The notes: generated by a model not told the origin, from the sequence alone. A DNA stretch of 64,000 nt from Blastococcus sp. DSM 46786 (GCF_900109665.1 NZ_FOAO01000006.1:62001-126000), one strand, 5' to 3'. Shown: positions 44,571 through 54,389, counted from the stretch's first letter. Program-made: numbers and translations.

Positions 44571-45581
44571 ATGCCTGACTCGATGCTGGCCGGCCGGCTG
44601 AACGTGCGCACCCGTGAGTTCGTCGTGAAGGAGGTGCCGAAGCCCGCACCCGGCCCCGGCGAGGTCCTGATCCAGGTGGCCGCCGCGGGCATCTGCCTCT
44701 CCGACGTCCACCTGATCGAGGGGCAGCTGTCGCCGCTGTTCCTCGCCGGCGACGAGGTGACGCTCGGCCACGAGGTGGCCGGCACCGTCGCCGAGCTCGG
44801 CGACGGCGTGACCGGCTGGGCCGAGGGGCGGCGGGTGCTGCTGCAGGCCGGGGAGGAGAAGGACGGCTGGATCCACACCCGCGGCGTCGACTACGACGGC
44901 GGCTGGGCGCAGTACGCGCTCGCCACCGCGGAGACGGTCGTGCCGATCCCCGACGACCTGCCGTTCGAGCAGGCCTGCATCGTGCCCGACGCGGTGTCGA
45001 CGCCCTGGGCCTCGATCGTGCGGACGGCGCAGGTGCGGGCGGCCCAGCCGGTGGGTGTGTGGGGCATCGGCGGGCTGGGCGCCCACGCGGTCCAGCTGCT
45101 GCGGCTGGCCGGTGCGGCGCCGATCGTCGCCGTCGACCCGGTGCCGGCCGCCCGGCAGCGGGCGCTGGACTTCGGCGCGGACCTCGCGCTGGACCCGTCC
45201 GAGGACCTCGCCACCCGCGTCCGCGAGCTCACCGGCGGCGCCGGGCTGGCGTTCGCCTTCGACTTCGCCGGCGTCGCGCCCGTGCGCGAGCAGGCCGTGC
45301 GCTGCCTGGAGCGGGACGGCGCCCTGGTGCTGGTGGGCCTCACCGACCAGCCGCTGGAGATCCGTAACGGCACCCAGTTCAGCTACTTCGGGCAGCGGAT
45401 CCTCGGCCACTACGGCTCGGAGCCCGGCCACGTCGAGGAGCTCGTCGCGCTGGTCCGCCACCGCCGGCTCGACCTGTCCCGGTCGATCTCGGGGACCCTG
45501 CCGCTCACCGAGGCGGCCGACGGCGTCGAGCGGCTGGCCCGCAAGGAGGGCGACCCCATCCGCCTGGTCATCACGCCCTGA
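44571..45581 (+). CDS. Zinc-type alcohol dehydrogenase lacking the structural zinc site
   Basis: 336-residue MDR enzyme. Catalytic zinc ligands Cys (AAAGICLSDVHL) and His (TLGHEVAG) are present, and the cofactor loop is GVWGIGGLGAHAVQLL with VAVDP after strand 2. The four-cysteine structural zinc lobe is missing, replaced by QAGEEKDGWIHTRGVDY. Such enzymes oxidise or reduce alcohols and aldehydes; substrate unknown. ATG 44571 is chosen over a TTG 12 bp upstream. Confidence 0.87.
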   Translation: MPDSMLAGRLNVRTREFVVKEVPKPAPGPGEVLIQVAAAGICLSDVHLIEGQLSPLFLAGDEVTLGHEVAGTVAELGDGVTGWAEGRRVLLQAGEEKDGWIHTRGVDYDGGWAQYALATAETVVPIPDDLPFEQACIVPDAVSTPWASIVRTAQVRAAQPVGVWGIGGLGAHAVQLLRLAGAAPIVAVDPVPAARQRALDFGADLALDPSEDLATRVRELTGGAGLAFAFDFAGVAPVREQAVRCLERDGALVLVGLTDQPLEIRNGTQFSYFGQRILGHYGSEPGHVEELVALVRHRRLDLSRSISGTLPLTEAADGVERLARKEGDPIRLVITP

Positions 45582-45604
45582 CCGAGGCAACGGGATGACC
45601 TCGG
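45582..45604. terminator. Weak hairpin between convergent ADH and acVLRF1 genes
   Basis: CCGAGG (45582-45587) pairs with CCTCGG (45599-45604) across an 11-nt loop, immediately after the dehydrogenase stop. Confidence 0.35.
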
Positions 45605-45670
45605 GGGGGCCAGCCGCTCCACCGCACGTTCAGCCGGGTCATGGCGCGGCCCGACGTCCGGCGGTGCGGC

Positions 45671-46333
45671 TCAACCCGGGGATGGCTCGCGGATGAGCAC
45701 CTGCACCGCGCGGAACTGCTTCGGCGTCTCCAGCAGCACCGCCTTCGTCGGCTCCCCCACGTCCAGGGCGGGGTCGCGGCGCAGGGCCGTCAGCGGGCGC
45801 AGCCGGGAGTCTGCCAGCACGTCGTCGGCCAGCCCCCGGTCGCCCCCGGTGAACAGCGCGGCCACCCCGTCGGCGTGCGGCAGCAGCACCCGGACGGCGG
45901 TCTCCACCGCGTGCCCGACGACGGCGTCGGTCTGGTTGGCCCGCCGGCGGGCGAACCGCTGCTGCGACCAGCCACCGGCCGCCGTCCGGCCCTGCACCTG
46001 GCGGGCGTCGACCTTGGAGACGACCAGCTGATCGCCGTCGAAGACGCCGACCGCCCACCGGCCGCGCCGCACGAGCAGCACGGCGGCCCGCCGGTCCCGC
46101 TGCGCGGCCGCGGTGAAGCCGGCCAGCAGCGGCGGTTCGGGCGTCCAGCCGAACGGGGCCCGCAGCGTGACGGCGGTGGTGTCCGCGCAAACGATGCGCA
46201 GCCCGTCATCGGCCGGCTCGACCGCGGTGAACGCGCCGTGCCGGGTGGCGACGCCGTCCAGCCACCGGCCCAGCCGCTCGGGGGCCACCCCGAGCCGGCG
46301 CCCGCCGCCGGCGGCCGGCCGGGCGCGGGTCAC
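45671..46333 (-). CDS. acVLRF1-family peptidyl-tRNA hydrolase (Vms1-like release factor)
   Basis: 220 residues. The diagnostic segment GGWSQQRFARRRANQ (120-134) matches the GGxSxQRF loop with catalytic Gln of Vms1/ANKZF1-like eRF1 domains, as described for the actinobacterial acVLRF1 group. It should release nascent chains from stalled or split ribosomes. GTG 46333 gives the family N-terminus ARPAAGGGRRLGVAPERL; upstream frames are Arg-rich and not conserved. The gene is alone, convergent with the dehydrogenase. Confidence 0.9.
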   Translation of the reverse strand: MTRARPAAGGGRRLGVAPERLGRWLDGVATRHGAFTAVEPADDGLRIVCADTTAVTLRAPFGWTPEPPLLAGFTAAAQRDRRAAVLLVRRGRWAVGVFDGDQLVVSKVDARQVQGRTAAGGWSQQRFARRRANQTDAVVGHAVETAVRVLLPHADGVAALFTGGDRGLADDVLADSRLRPLTALRRDPALDVGEPTKAVLLETPKQFRAVQVLIREPSPG

Positions 46334-46537
46334 CCGGGGTCGGCGACGGCTGCGGCGACCGGGGGCACGAGGACCGACCCTACGGTCCGGAGACGGGACG
46401 CGCACGCCGCCATGGCCTGAGGTCAGTCCATTGGTCAGCCGGCTGTTACGGTTCCGCGGCAGGCGACCGGACGCGGAGGTGGCGGTGGGCGAGGGCGGAC
46501 CCGCGGTCGCGCACCTTCCGCCCCGGAGCGGGGACCG

Positions 46538-47665
46538 GTGAGCAGCCGACGCGATGCGACGGCGTCGGCGACCGGCGCCGGCATCTACTCCCTCTCCCTG
46601 AGCACCGCCAGCGTCGCCCTCCCCCTGCTGGCGATCGAGGCCGGCTACTCGGCTTTCGAGATCGGCGCCCTCACGGCCGCCTCGGCCCTGTCCCAGATGC
46701 TGGTCCGGCTGGGGCTCGGCTGGGCGATGCGCCGATGGCCGGACTGGATGCTGATCGCCGCGGCGGGGGTCCTGCTCGCCGTCAGCAGCCTCACCGTCGC
46801 CGTGTCCGCGGCCCTGGTCCCCTTCGCGGTTGCGCAACTGCTGCAGGGAGCCTCCCGCGCGCTGTTCTGGACCGGCAGCCAGACCCACGTCGTCCGGGGG
46901 ACCGGGCGCGCCGCCGGCGCGCTCGCCCGGGTGAACCTCGCCGCCTCCCTCGGCCTGCTGGTCGGGCCCCTGATCGCGGGCGTGCTCTCCGAGGGCAGCG
47001 CGGCGCTGGCGCTGCTCGTCGCCGCGGCGGTCGCCCTGCTCGGCCTGGTCCCCAACGCGCTGCTGGACCGGCTGCCGCCCTTCGTGCCCCCGGCCGACCG
47101 GCCACCGGGCCGGCTCTGGCGGCGGCCGGGGGTCGACGTGGCCTGCTGGGCCGGGATGACGGCCGGAGCGTGGCGGGCGCTGCTCACGTCCTACGTGCCC
47201 CTGGCCCTGGACCAGGCGCGCCAGTCGGCGACCACGATCGGGGCGCTCGTCGCGGCGGCCAACGGCGCATCCCTCGTGGGCACGGCCGTGGCCGGCCGCG
47301 TCCGCGGGCGCTGGACGACACCGGTGCTCGGCGCGGGCATCCTGCTGACCGGCGTGGCCACGGCGCTGGCCGCCGCCGTGGCGGAGAGCGTCGCGCTCTC
47401 CGCCCTGGTGCTCGTGGTCAGCGGCATCGCCGCCGGCGCCGTCCAGGTGCTCGGCCCGGCCATCGCCGCCGAGGCGGTGCACCCGGAGGAGCGCGGGGAG
47501 GCCATCGCGGTCTCCGGCACCTTCCGGGCCGCCGCCCTGTTCGCCGCGCCGCTCGCCGTCGCCGGCATGGTGGTGGCCGTGCCGCTGACGCCGGCCATGG
47601 CCGTGGTCGGCGTGGGGATGGTCCTCCCGGCCCTGGCCCTGCGCCGGCGTGGCACCGCCGGCTGA
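46538..47665 (+). CDS. MFS transporter
   Basis: 375 residues with about twelve hydrophobic helices in two halves joined at residues 180-200. ARVNLAASLGLLVGPLIAGVL is the helix-5-like motif of antiporter-type MFS proteins, and RLGLGWAMRRWPDWM resembles the loop 2-3 motif. It marks the left end of the catabolic island and may import or export an aromatic acid. GTG 46538. An ATTGGTC box lies 100 bp upstream (46430-46436). Confidence 0.8.
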   Translation: MSSRRDATASATGAGIYSLSLSTASVALPLLAIEAGYSAFEIGALTAASALSQMLVRLGLGWAMRRWPDWMLIAAAGVLLAVSSLTVAVSAALVPFAVAQLLQGASRALFWTGSQTHVVRGTGRAAGALARVNLAASLGLLVGPLIAGVLSEGSAALALLVAAAVALLGLVPNALLDRLPPFVPPADRPPGRLWRRPGVDVACWAGMTAGAWRALLTSYVPLALDQARQSATTIGALVAAANGASLVGTAVAGRVRGRWTTPVLGAGILLTGVATALAAAVAESVALSALVLVVSGIAAGAVQVLGPAIAAEAVHPEERGEAIAVSGTFRAAALFAAPLAVAGMVVAVPLTPAMAVVGVGMVLPALALRRRGTAG

Positions 47666-47677
47666 CCCGGATCAGCC
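47660..47677. terminator. Hairpin whose arms hold two convergent stop codons
   Basis: GGCTGA (47660-47665) and TCAGCC (47672-47677) pair around CCCGGA. The left TGA ends the MFS gene and the right TCA is the reverse-strand stop of the aldolase gene. Confidence 0.4.
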
Positions 47678-48364
47678 CCGGTCGAGCCGGCGCACGAGGT
47701 ATTCCCAGGCGCCCTGCAGCAGCGGGTCGGGATAGCAGTGCTCGCGCTTGGCGAGGGACTCCTGCGGGGCGGACCAGGTCGCCCACCCGCCGGCGGCCAT
47801 GGCGGCCAGCTGCATCCGGCAGGCCCGGTCGAGCAGGTAGGCGGTGACGGTCGCCGTCTGCACGTCCGGCGCGGCGACGACGATGCCGTGGTTCACCAGC
47901 AGGCAGGCGTTGCGGTCGCCCAGCGCGGCGGCCACGGCCCGGCCCAGCTCGGCGGTCAGCACCAGGTCGCCGGTCGCGGTGAACCGGGCGATGTCGGGCG
48001 GGACGAACAGGTTCGCCTCGTGCGAGATCGGCCGCAGCGGAACCCCGAGCGCACCCAGCGCCACCGCCGCCGGCGAGTGCGTGTGGATCACGCTGCCGAC
48101 GTCGGGCCGCGCCCGCACGACCTCGGTGTGGATGGGGTACTCGGCGTGCCGGCGACCGGTGCCCTCGAGCACCTCGCCGTCCCAGGACACGAGGAGGACG
48201 TCGTCGGGCCCGACCTCCTCGAACCCGAGCCCCGACGCCTTCATCCACACGCCGCGCCCCCCGGGGTCGCGGGCGGAGACGTGGCCCCAGATGAGGTCTC
48301 CCTGGTCCGCGTCACCGAGGACGCGGCATCCCAGCGAGACCAGGCGGCGCAGGTCCTCGGTCAT
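47672..48364 (-). CDS. Class II aldolase/adducin-family protein
   Basis: 230 residues. Zinc ligands are the HTH in VIHTHSPAAVAL plus a later His in LLVNHGIVVAAPD; the catalytic Glu lies in AEYPIHTEVVRARPDVGS. The family includes fuculose-phosphate aldolases, decarboxylases and dehydratases, and similar proteins occur in phthalate and sugar-acid pathways. I choose ATG 48364 with an AAGGGCGAG leader; the in-frame ATG at 48403 lies inside an operator palindrome. Divergent from the flavoprotein gene. Confidence 0.85.
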   Translation of the reverse strand: MTEDLRRLVSLGCRVLGDADQGDLIWGHVSARDPGGRGVWMKASGLGFEEVGPDDVLLVSWDGEVLEGTGRRHAEYPIHTEVVRARPDVGSVIHTHSPAAVALGALGVPLRPISHEANLFVPPDIARFTATGDLVLTAELGRAVAAALGDRNACLLVNHGIVVAAPDVQTATVTAYLLDRACRMQLAAMAAGGWATWSAPQESLAKREHCYPDPLLQGAWEYLVRRLDRG

Positions 48365-48394
48365 CTCTCGCCCTTCGGGGGTGTGTCGTGGCAC

Positions 48395-48409
48395 AATGGT
48401 CATACCATT
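48395..48409. promoter_or_regulatory. FadR/GntR-type operator AATGGTCATACCATT
   Basis: Perfect inverted repeat AATGGT-CAT-ACCATT in the 68-bp space between the divergent aldolase and flavoprotein genes. The core TGGTnnnACCA matches the operator form of FCD-class GntR regulators. A second core copy lies at 54440-54450. The regulator is not in the window. Confidence 0.6.
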
Positions 48410-48432
48410 CCACGCCGATCATCGGAGACATC

Positions 48433-49695
48433 ATGCCGCCCGAGGAGCGAGAGGCCGGCACGCTCGTCGTCGGCGCCAGCCAGGCCGGCGTCCAGCTGGT
48501 CGCCTCGCTGCGCCAGCTGGGCGACACCGCGCCCATCACGCTGGTCGGCGCCGAGGCCCACCCGCCCTACCAGCGCCCCCCGCTGTCGAAGGAGTTCCTC
48601 GCGGGGACGGCGGCACCGGAGACGCTGGCCTTCCGCACCACGTCCTTCTACGCCGACCACGACATCGAGCTGATCTGCGGCGAGCGGGTCGTGGACGTCG
48701 CCCTCCCCTCCGGCGGCCGGCCCGGCCTCGCCCGGACGTCGAGCGGCCGGGAGCTGCCGTTCGGCCGGCTCGCCCTCACCGTCGGCGCCCGTCCCCGGCG
48801 GATCGACGTCCCCGGCGCCGACCTCGACGGGATCCTCTACCTCCGCGACCTCGACGACGCCGTCTCGCTGCGCGACCGGCTCGCCGACGCGTCGCGCGTC
48901 GTCGTCGTGGGCGGCGGGTTCATCGGCCTGGAGGCCGCGGCGGCCGCCCGGGCCCAGGGCAAGGAGGTCGTCGTCGTGGAGGCGGCCGACCGGCTGGTCG
49001 GCCGCGCCGTGGCGCCGGTCGTCTCGGACTTCCTCCGGGCCGCGCACGAGCGCCGCGGCAGCTCCGTGCTGCTGTCCGTGGACGTCGTCGGGTTCAGCGG
49101 CGCCGGCGGCCACGTCGACGGCGTCCTGCTCGCCGACGGCCGCAGCCTGCCTGCCGACCTGGTCATGGTGGGCATCGGCGTCGTCCCGCGCACGGAGCTG
49201 GCCGAGCAGCTCGGCCTCGAGTGCGACGGCGGCATCGTCGTGGATGCACACGCGCGCACCAGTGCGCCGTCCGTGGTCGCCGCCGGGGACTGCACCGTCC
49301 TGCCCCACCCGATGACCGGCGAGGGCCGGGTGCGCCTGGAGTCGGTGCCCAGTGCCGTCGCGCAGGCCACGCTCGCCGCCGCGACGCTGGCCGGCAGGGA
49401 GGCCGTCACCCGCAGCGTGCCGTGGTTCTGGTCGAACCAGGGCGATCTGAAGCTGCAGATCGCCGGCCTCTCGACCGGGTTCGACCGGCACGTCGTCCGG
49501 GGGGACCCCGACACGGAGAGCTTCTCGGTCCTCTACTACCGGAGCGGCACCCTGCTGGCCGTCGACGCGGTCAACGCTCCCGCCGACTACCTCGCCGTGC
49601 GCAAGGCGCTGACCCAGGGGATCGCGCTGCCGGCCGAGCTGGCCGCCGACGCCGGCACGCCGCTGAAGGCGCTCCTCGCCGCGCCGGCCGCCTGA
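48433..49695 (+). CDS. FAD-dependent NAD(P)H-ferredoxin reductase-like protein
   Basis: 420 residues. Two dinucleotide-binding motifs are visible: LVVGASQAGVQLVASLRQLG near the N-terminus and VVVVGGGFIGLEAAAAARAQ in the middle. PYQRPPLSKEFLAG is the signature of putidaredoxin/rubredoxin-reductase types, and a reductase C-terminal domain (WFWSNQGDLKLQIAG) is present. It would pass electrons to a ferredoxin serving a Rieske oxygenase or P450; neither is in view. GGAGA lies 5 nt before ATG 48433. Confidence 0.9.
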   Translation: MPPEEREAGTLVVGASQAGVQLVASLRQLGDTAPITLVGAEAHPPYQRPPLSKEFLAGTAAPETLAFRTTSFYADHDIELICGERVVDVALPSGGRPGLARTSSGRELPFGRLALTVGARPRRIDVPGADLDGILYLRDLDDAVSLRDRLADASRVVVVGGGFIGLEAAAAARAQGKEVVVVEAADRLVGRAVAPVVSDFLRAAHERRGSSVLLSVDVVGFSGAGGHVDGVLLADGRSLPADLVMVGIGVVPRTELAEQLGLECDGGIVVDAHARTSAPSVVAAGDCTVLPHPMTGEGRVRLESVPSAVAQATLAAATLAGREAVTRSVPWFWSNQGDLKLQIAGLSTGFDRHVVRGDPDTESFSVLYYRSGTLLAVDAVNAPADYLAVRKALTQGIALPAELAADAGTPLKALLAAPAA

Positions 49696-49700
49696 TCCGT

Positions 49701-49742
49701 CCCCTGGGTGGCGAGCCGGCGCGCCGGCTCGCCACCCAGGGG
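49701..49742. terminator. 42-nt perfect palindrome between convergent genes
   Basis: Two 21-nt perfectly complementary arms meet at GCGC, 5 nt after the flavoprotein stop and 5 nt before the reverse-strand gene's stop. A strong bidirectional terminator. Confidence 0.9.
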
Positions 49743-49747
49743 CGGGA

Positions 49748-50569
49748 CTACCGCAGGTCCGCGAGGTCCTCGCGGGTCAGCTCGGTCACCAGCGGCCGCA
49801 GGGCCCGGACCAGCGGCACGTCCACCCCCGCGTCCTCGGCCATGGCCAGCGCGACCTCCAGGTCCTTCGCCGGCCAGCGCAGCCGGTGCAGGCCCCAGTC
49901 GGCGAGCACCTGGTTGGCCCCGGTGCCGGCGCCCAGGACGCTGCGCAGGCGGCCCGGGGGGACGCCGAGGGAGCGGGCCAGCCGCAGCACCTCGACGTCG
50001 GCCCGCAACGCCGTCCACATGAGCACGTTGTTGGCGCTCTTGGCCACCTGACCGGTCCCCGGGCCGCCGATGTGGCAGACGTCGGTCGCGAACGCGGCGA
50101 AGGCCTGCGCGCACCGGTCCAGCACTGCGGCGTCCCCGCCGCACATGAGGGTCAGGCTGCCCTGCTCGGCCGCCCGCTCGCCGCCGACCAGGGCGACGTC
50201 GACGACCGCCACGTCGCGCTCGGCGGCCACCGCGGCCATCCGCACGCAGGTGTCGGGCCGCACCGACGAGCAGATCGCGACGACGGTCCCGGGACGGGCC
50301 ACGTCGCGGATGCCACCCTCGCCGGCGATCGCCTCCTCGACCTGCGCGTCGTCCACGACGACCAGCAGGACCAGGTCGGCCTCCCGCGCCACGTCGGCGG
50401 CCGAGCCGCGGAACTGCGCGCCGGCCGCCCGCACCCGCTCGTCGGCCCCCGGCGCCGGATCGGTCGCGAGCACCGGCCAGCCGCGTTCGACCAGCCAGCG
50501 GCCCATCTCCGCACCCATGCGGCCCCAGCCCACGACGCCGACCGTGCCGATCTCCCCCACGGCGCCCAT
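49748..50569 (-). CDS. 3-hydroxyisobutyrate-dehydrogenase-family oxidoreductase
   Basis: 273 residues. The Rossmann motif is VGVVGWGRMGAEMGRWLVE. The substrate-binding stretch is DVALVGGERAAEQGSLTLMCGG, and the catalytic Lys lies in GGPGTGQVAKSANNVLM. The family oxidises beta-hydroxyacids or reduces tartronate semialdehyde. The ATG overlaps the preceding stop by one base (TGATG). Last gene of the five-gene reverse operon; it may process a hydroxyacid produced by that pathway. Confidence 0.88.
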   Translation of the reverse strand: MGAVGEIGTVGVVGWGRMGAEMGRWLVERGWPVLATDPAPGADERVRAAGAQFRGSAADVAREADLVLLVVVDDAQVEEAIAGEGGIRDVARPGTVVAICSSVRPDTCVRMAAVAAERDVAVVDVALVGGERAAEQGSLTLMCGGDAAVLDRCAQAFAAFATDVCHIGGPGTGQVAKSANNVLMWTALRADVEVLRLARSLGVPPGRLRSVLGAGTGANQVLADWGLHRLRWPAKDLEVALAMAEDAGVDVPLVRALRPLVTELTREDLADLR

Positions 50570-51558
50570 CAGATGACGAACGTCTCGGTGGACTCGGGGG
50601 CGAACAGCTCCGCCGGCTCGTACTGCCGCCGGGACAGCCCCTGCTCGTGGTGGTACCGGAGGAAGGTGCTCAGCACGTGCTCGTTGCCCTGCAGCCCGTA
50701 GGACCAGTAGTCCTCCCCCATCAGCGCCCGCGCCTCCTCGAGCCCCGGGATGAGCCAGGGCAGCATGAAGCGCAGCGCCGAGGCGTCGTAGAGCTCGGCC
50801 GCCGCCTTCCGCTTGGCCAGGTGCAGCGCCTTGGTGAGGGTCTGGGCCACCCACGGGTGCCGCTCGTAGACATCCCGGCGGACCACGACGACGTGCATGA
50901 TCGGGAAGATCCCGGTCTCGGCGAAGTACTGCTTCTCCGCAGCCACCGGGTCGGCGAACAGGCGCCGCACGTTCCCGCCGGGGACGAAGGACGACGGCAC
51001 CCGCGGGCCCTGGAAGGCGTCGATCTCGCCGTCGGCCAGCATCCGCGCCAGCGTCTGGTGCGGGCCGATCGGCGAGATCCGGATGCGGTCGCCCAGGTCG
51101 ACCGCGGCCTTCTCGATGCGGCCGGGGGTCTCCTGCCCACCGGTGCGGTACTCGACCGAGTCGATCGGCACCCCGTACCGGTCGGCCAGCAGGCCGCGGA
51201 TCCAGACGTTGGCCGTCAACTGCCACTCCGGCGTCCCCACGACCTTGCCCCGGAGGTCCTCGGGCTTCTCGATGCCGGACTCCGCGTTGATGAAGATGCC
51301 GGCGTGCCGGAACTGCCGGGAGGTGTAGACCGGCAGCGCGACGAAGCCGGGGTCCTCGGCGTCCAGCGACTTGACGTACGAGGACAGCGACATCTCCGCG
51401 ACGTCGAACTCGCGGTACCGCATCATCCGGAAGAAGGTCTCCTCCACCGGCAGGCGCAGGAAGGTCAGGTCGATGCCGTCGGGGCGCACGGTGCCCTCCT
51501 CGAGGGCGCGGGTGCGGTCGTAGTCGCCGCAGGCGAAGGTCAGGTGCAGTCGGGACAC
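50569..51558 (-). CDS. 4,5-dihydroxyphthalate decarboxylase-like protein (copy 1)
   Basis: 329 residues related to Pht5-type 4,5-dihydroxyphthalate decarboxylases, which share the fold of periplasmic binding proteins: LTFACGDYDRTRALEEGTV, FRMMRYREFDVAEMSLSSY, LRGKVVGTPEWQLTANVWIR and EKQYFAETGIFPIMHVVVVR. No signal peptide, so it is intracellular and not a transporter component. It would remove CO2 from an aromatic diacid; substrate is inferred. GTG 51558, 4 bp after ligJ. Confidence 0.82.
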   Translation of the reverse strand: MSRLHLTFACGDYDRTRALEEGTVRPDGIDLTFLRLPVEETFFRMMRYREFDVAEMSLSSYVKSLDAEDPGFVALPVYTSRQFRHAGIFINAESGIEKPEDLRGKVVGTPEWQLTANVWIRGLLADRYGVPIDSVEYRTGGQETPGRIEKAAVDLGDRIRISPIGPHQTLARMLADGEIDAFQGPRVPSSFVPGGNVRRLFADPVAAEKQYFAETGIFPIMHVVVVRRDVYERHPWVAQTLTKALHLAKRKAAAELYDASALRFMLPWLIPGLEEARALMGEDYWSYGLQGNEHVLSTFLRYHHEQGLSRRQYEPAELFAPESTETFVI

Positions 51559-51562
51559 GGGC

Positions 51563-52573
51563 TCAGTTCCCTCTCAGACGGGCGTCGAGCCGGGGGTACA
51601 CCCGGCGGGCGTTGTCCTCGAAGACCGCCTGCTTCTCGGCGTCGCCCAGCCCGGCGGCGTCCAGGTAGCGCTTCGTGTCGTCCCACTCGACGCCCGTCTC
51701 GGGGTCGGCCCCGCGGACCGCGCCGAGCATCTCCGAGGCGAAGAGGATGTTCTCGGCCGGGATGACGCGGGTGAGCAGGTCGATGCCGGGCTGGTGGTAG
51801 ACGCAGGTGTCGAAGAAGACGTTGCGCAGCAGCTCGGCGGGGTCCTGCCAGCCGTTGCGCATCGCCAGCCCGCGGTAGCGGCCCCAGTGGTACGGCACCG
51901 CGCCGCCGCCGTGCGGGATGACCAGCCGCAGCGTCGGGAACCGTTCGAACAGGTTCCCTTCGAGCAGTTGCTGGAACACCGTCGTATCGGCGTTGAGGTA
52001 GTGGGCCCCGAGCGCGTGGAACACCGGGTTGCACGAGCTGGAGACGTGCACCATCGCCGGCACGTCCAGCTCGACCAGCGCCTCGTAGACCGGGAACCAG
52101 TACGGGTCGGTGAGCGGAGCGGAGGTCCAGTACCCGCCCGACGGGTCGGGGTTGAGGTTCGCCCCGACGAAACCGCGCTCCCCGACGCAGCGGCGCAGCT
52201 CGGCGACGACGCCGTCCAGCGGACCGCCGGGGGTCTGCGGGAGCTGGCACACCGGGGCGAAGTGCTGCGGGTAGAGGCCGGCCACCCGGGCGACGAGGTC
52301 GTTGCTGGCCCGCGCCCACGCCACCGCCGCCGCCGGGTCGGCGACGTGGTGCTCCATGCCCGATGCCTTGGGGCTGAAGACCATGACGTCGCCGCCGCGC
52401 TCGCGGAGGATCCGGAGCTGGTTTCCCTCGACGCTCTCGCGCAGCTCGTCGTCGCTGATGGCCGCCGGCTCCGGGGCGGCGCCCCCGCCGTCCAACGCGT
52501 CGAGCTGGGCGTTCCGGAAGCGCTGCAGCTGCGCCGGGGCGGTCGTGTAGTGACCGTGGATGTCGATGATCAC
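51563..52573 (-). CDS. ligJ: 4-oxalomesaconate hydratase, LigJ-like amidohydrolase
   Basis: 336 residues, recognisably LigJ of the protocatechuate 4,5-cleavage pathway: [14 protein letters not shown] (metal-binding His pair), [53 protein letters not shown] and [14 protein letters not shown]. LigJ hydrates 4-oxalomesaconate to 4-carboxy-4-hydroxy-2-oxoadipate. GTG 52573 overlaps the ligK-like stop by 4 nt. Its presence is the best evidence that this operon handles an aromatic-ring-derived C7 acid. Confidence 0.88.
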   Translation of the reverse strand: MIIDIHGHYTTAPAQLQRFRNAQLDALDGGGAAPEPAAISDDELRESVEGNQLRILRERGGDVMVFSPKASGMEHHVADPAAAVAWARASNDLVARVAGLYPQHFAPVCQLPQTPGGPLDGVVAELRRCVGERGFVGANLNPDPSGGYWTSAPLTDPYWFPVYEALVELDVPAMVHVSSSCNPVFHALGAHYLNADTTVFQQLLEGNLFERFPTLRLVIPHGGGAVPYHWGRYRGLAMRNGWQDPAELLRNVFFDTCVYHQPGIDLLTRVIPAENILFASEMLGAVRGADPETGVEWDDTKRYLDAAGLGDAEKQAVFEDNARRVYPRLDARLRGN

Positions 52574-53274
52574 CGCGGCGGCTCCTGCTCGACGTAGGTC
52601 AGCCCCTTGGCGGCCAGCGGTTCGCGCATGCCGTTCATGTCCAGGCCGAGCTGGCCGGCCCGGTAGCGCTCGCGGATGCCGGCCTCGCGCTGCTCGCGTG
52701 CCCGGGCCGCCGCCAGCACGTCGGCGGCGCGCTCCCGCGGGACGACGACGACGCCGTCGTCGTCGGCGACCACCACGTCCCCCGGCTCGATCCACTGGCC
52801 GGCGCAGACCACGCCGACGTTGACGCTGCCCAGGGTCTCCTTGATGCAGCCGAAGGCGGAGACGTGCCGGGACCACGCCGGGAACCGCATGGCGGTCAGA
52901 TCCGCCACGTCGCGCACCCCGGCGTCCACGACCACCCCGCGGACCCCGCGGGTCGCGAGGGCGGTGGCCAGCAGGTCACCGATGTAGGCGGCCTGGGAGG
53001 GCGTGGTCGGCGCGATGACCAGGACGTCGCCCTCGGTGCACTGCTCCACGGCGACGTGCACCATCCAGTTGTCACCCGGCGGCAGGCTGACCGTCACCGC
53101 GGTGCCGGCGATGCGGGCTCCGGGGTGAACCGGCCGCAGCGCGGGGTCGAGCAGGTGCGTGCGGCCCTGCGCCTCGTGGACCGTCGCCACGCCGCAGTCG
53201 GCCAGCCCGTCGACGACCGCGCGGTCCGCCCGTGCGATGCCCGTCACGACGACGGTGCCGCGCTGGGCCCCCAT
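52570..53274 (-). CDS. ligK: 4-carboxy-4-hydroxy-2-oxoadipate aldolase, LigK/RraA-family
   Basis: 234 residues. The RraA-like core has [13 protein letters not shown] (metal and Arg site) and [16 protein letters not shown]. The C-terminus [25 protein letters not shown] matches LigK/GalC/ProA-type aldolases, which split 4-carboxy-4-hydroxy-2-oxoadipate into pyruvate and oxaloacetate. ATG 53274 overlaps the upstream stop by one base (TGATG), fixing the start. Directly before ligJ, its substrate-producing enzyme. Confidence 0.87.
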   Translation of the reverse strand: MGAQRGTVVVTGIARADRAVVDGLADCGVATVHEAQGRTHLLDPALRPVHPGARIAGTAVTVSLPPGDNWMVHVAVEQCTEGDVLVIAPTTPSQAAYIGDLLATALATRGVRGVVVDAGVRDVADLTAMRFPAWSRHVSAFGCIKETLGSVNVGVVCAGQWIEPGDVVVADDDGVVVVPRERAADVLAAARAREQREAGIRERYRAGQLGLDMNGMREPLAAKGLTYVEQEPPR

Positions 53275-54389
53275 CAGGCGTCGCCCCACGGCTTGAGCGA
53301 GATGTGCAGCGCGTCCTCACCGGTCTCGCCGGCCAGCGCGCGGATGGCGTGGTCGACGTCCTCCAGGCCGAAGCTGTGCGTGGCCAGCCGCTCCAGCGGG
53401 AAGCGGTGCGACGCCAGCTGCTCGAGCGCGAGCTCGACCGACCGGTAGCTGTGCCCGCGGGCGCTGGCCAGCGTGATGCACTTCTCGGTCATTTTCTTCA
53501 GCGGGAAGTCGGGGAACGCAGCCTCTTCGCCCTGGGTGACCATGACGCCCTCGCGGCGCTTGAGCGCGTCGATGCCGAGCAGCACCGGAGCGGTACCGGC
53601 GCCGGAGGTGCAGTCGAGGACGACGTCGACGCCCTGTCCACCGGTGAGCTCCAGGACGGTGGCCAGCGCGTCCTCCTGGAGGACGTCGACGACCGCGTCC
53701 GCGCCGAGGTCCTTCGCCAGCTGCAGGCGGGTGGCATCGCGGGTGGTGCCGGTGACGACGATCAGCGAGGCGCCGGCCTGCTTGGAGGCCACCACCTGGG
53801 ACAGGCCCTGCTGGCCGGGGCCCTGGATGAGGACGGTCGTCGCGTAGCCGACGCCGCCGGCGTTGAGCGCCCACTCGATGCCGTTGGAGAGCGGGGTGAC
53901 CAGGCCGGCGAGCTCGGCGGTGACGCCGTCGGGGACCTTGTGGGTGACCGCGTTCCAGGGCAGGTACATGTACTGGCTGAACCCGCCCCACAGCCGGCCG
54001 GGGTTCTCCGACGACGTGTAGCCGTAGCGGCGGGCGTCGGGGTTGGTGCGCCAGTCGGTGAGCTCGCAGTGCCGGTACTCGCCGAGCCGGCACCACTCGC
54101 AGTGCATGCAGCCGACGTAGTGCTCGACGAAGATCCGGTCGCCCTCGCGGAGCCCGTGGATCTCCTGCCACGTCGCGCCGGCCTTCGCCACGATGCCGAC
54201 GTTCTCGTGACCCATGATCACCGGCGCGTCGATCGTGGGCTTGCGGTACAGCTTGACGTCGGTGCCGCAGATGCCCGCGACCTCGATCTTGAGCAGCGCG
54301 GCGTCGTCCGCGATCTCGGGCATCGGGAACTCCCGGAGCTCCGTCGTCCCGGGCCCTGTCCGGACCGCTGCCAGCACCTGCTCCGCCAT
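53274..54389 (-). CDS. Zinc-dependent alcohol dehydrogenase (full structural zinc site)
   Basis: 371 residues. The catalytic Cys and His are in [11 protein letters not shown] and MGHENVG; the structural zinc lobe is complete ([15 protein letters not shown]). The NAD(P) loop is [14 protein letters not shown]. It oxidises an alcohol of the pathway, as in vanillyl/benzyl alcohol dehydrogenases, though the substrate is unknown. GAGGAG lies 6 nt before ATG 54389. First gene of the reverse operon; the TGGTCTGACCA operator lies 50 bp upstream. Confidence 0.88.
   Translation of the reverse strand: MAEQVLAAVRTGPGTTELREFPMPEIADDAALLKIEVAGICGTDVKLYRKPTIDAPVIMGHENVGIVAKAGATWQEIHGLREGDRIFVEHYVGCMHCEWCRLGEYRHCELTDWRTNPDARRYGYTSSENPGRLWGGFSQYMYLPWNAVTHKVPDGVTAELAGLVTPLSNGIEWALNAGGVGYATTVLIQGPGQQGLSQVVASKQAGASLIVVTGTTRDATRLQLAKDLGADAVVDVLQEDALATVLELTGGQGVDVVLDCTSGAGTAPVLLGIDALKRREGVMVTQGEEAAFPDFPLKKMTEKCITLASARGHSYRSVELALEQLASHRFPLERLATHSFGLEDVDHAIRALAGETGEDALHISLKPWGDA

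Noticed and set aside
50569-51558. ABC transporter substrate-binding protein
   Set aside because: The fold is shared, but there is no signal peptide or lipobox and no permease nearby; the 4,5-dihydroxyphthalate decarboxylase family fits better.
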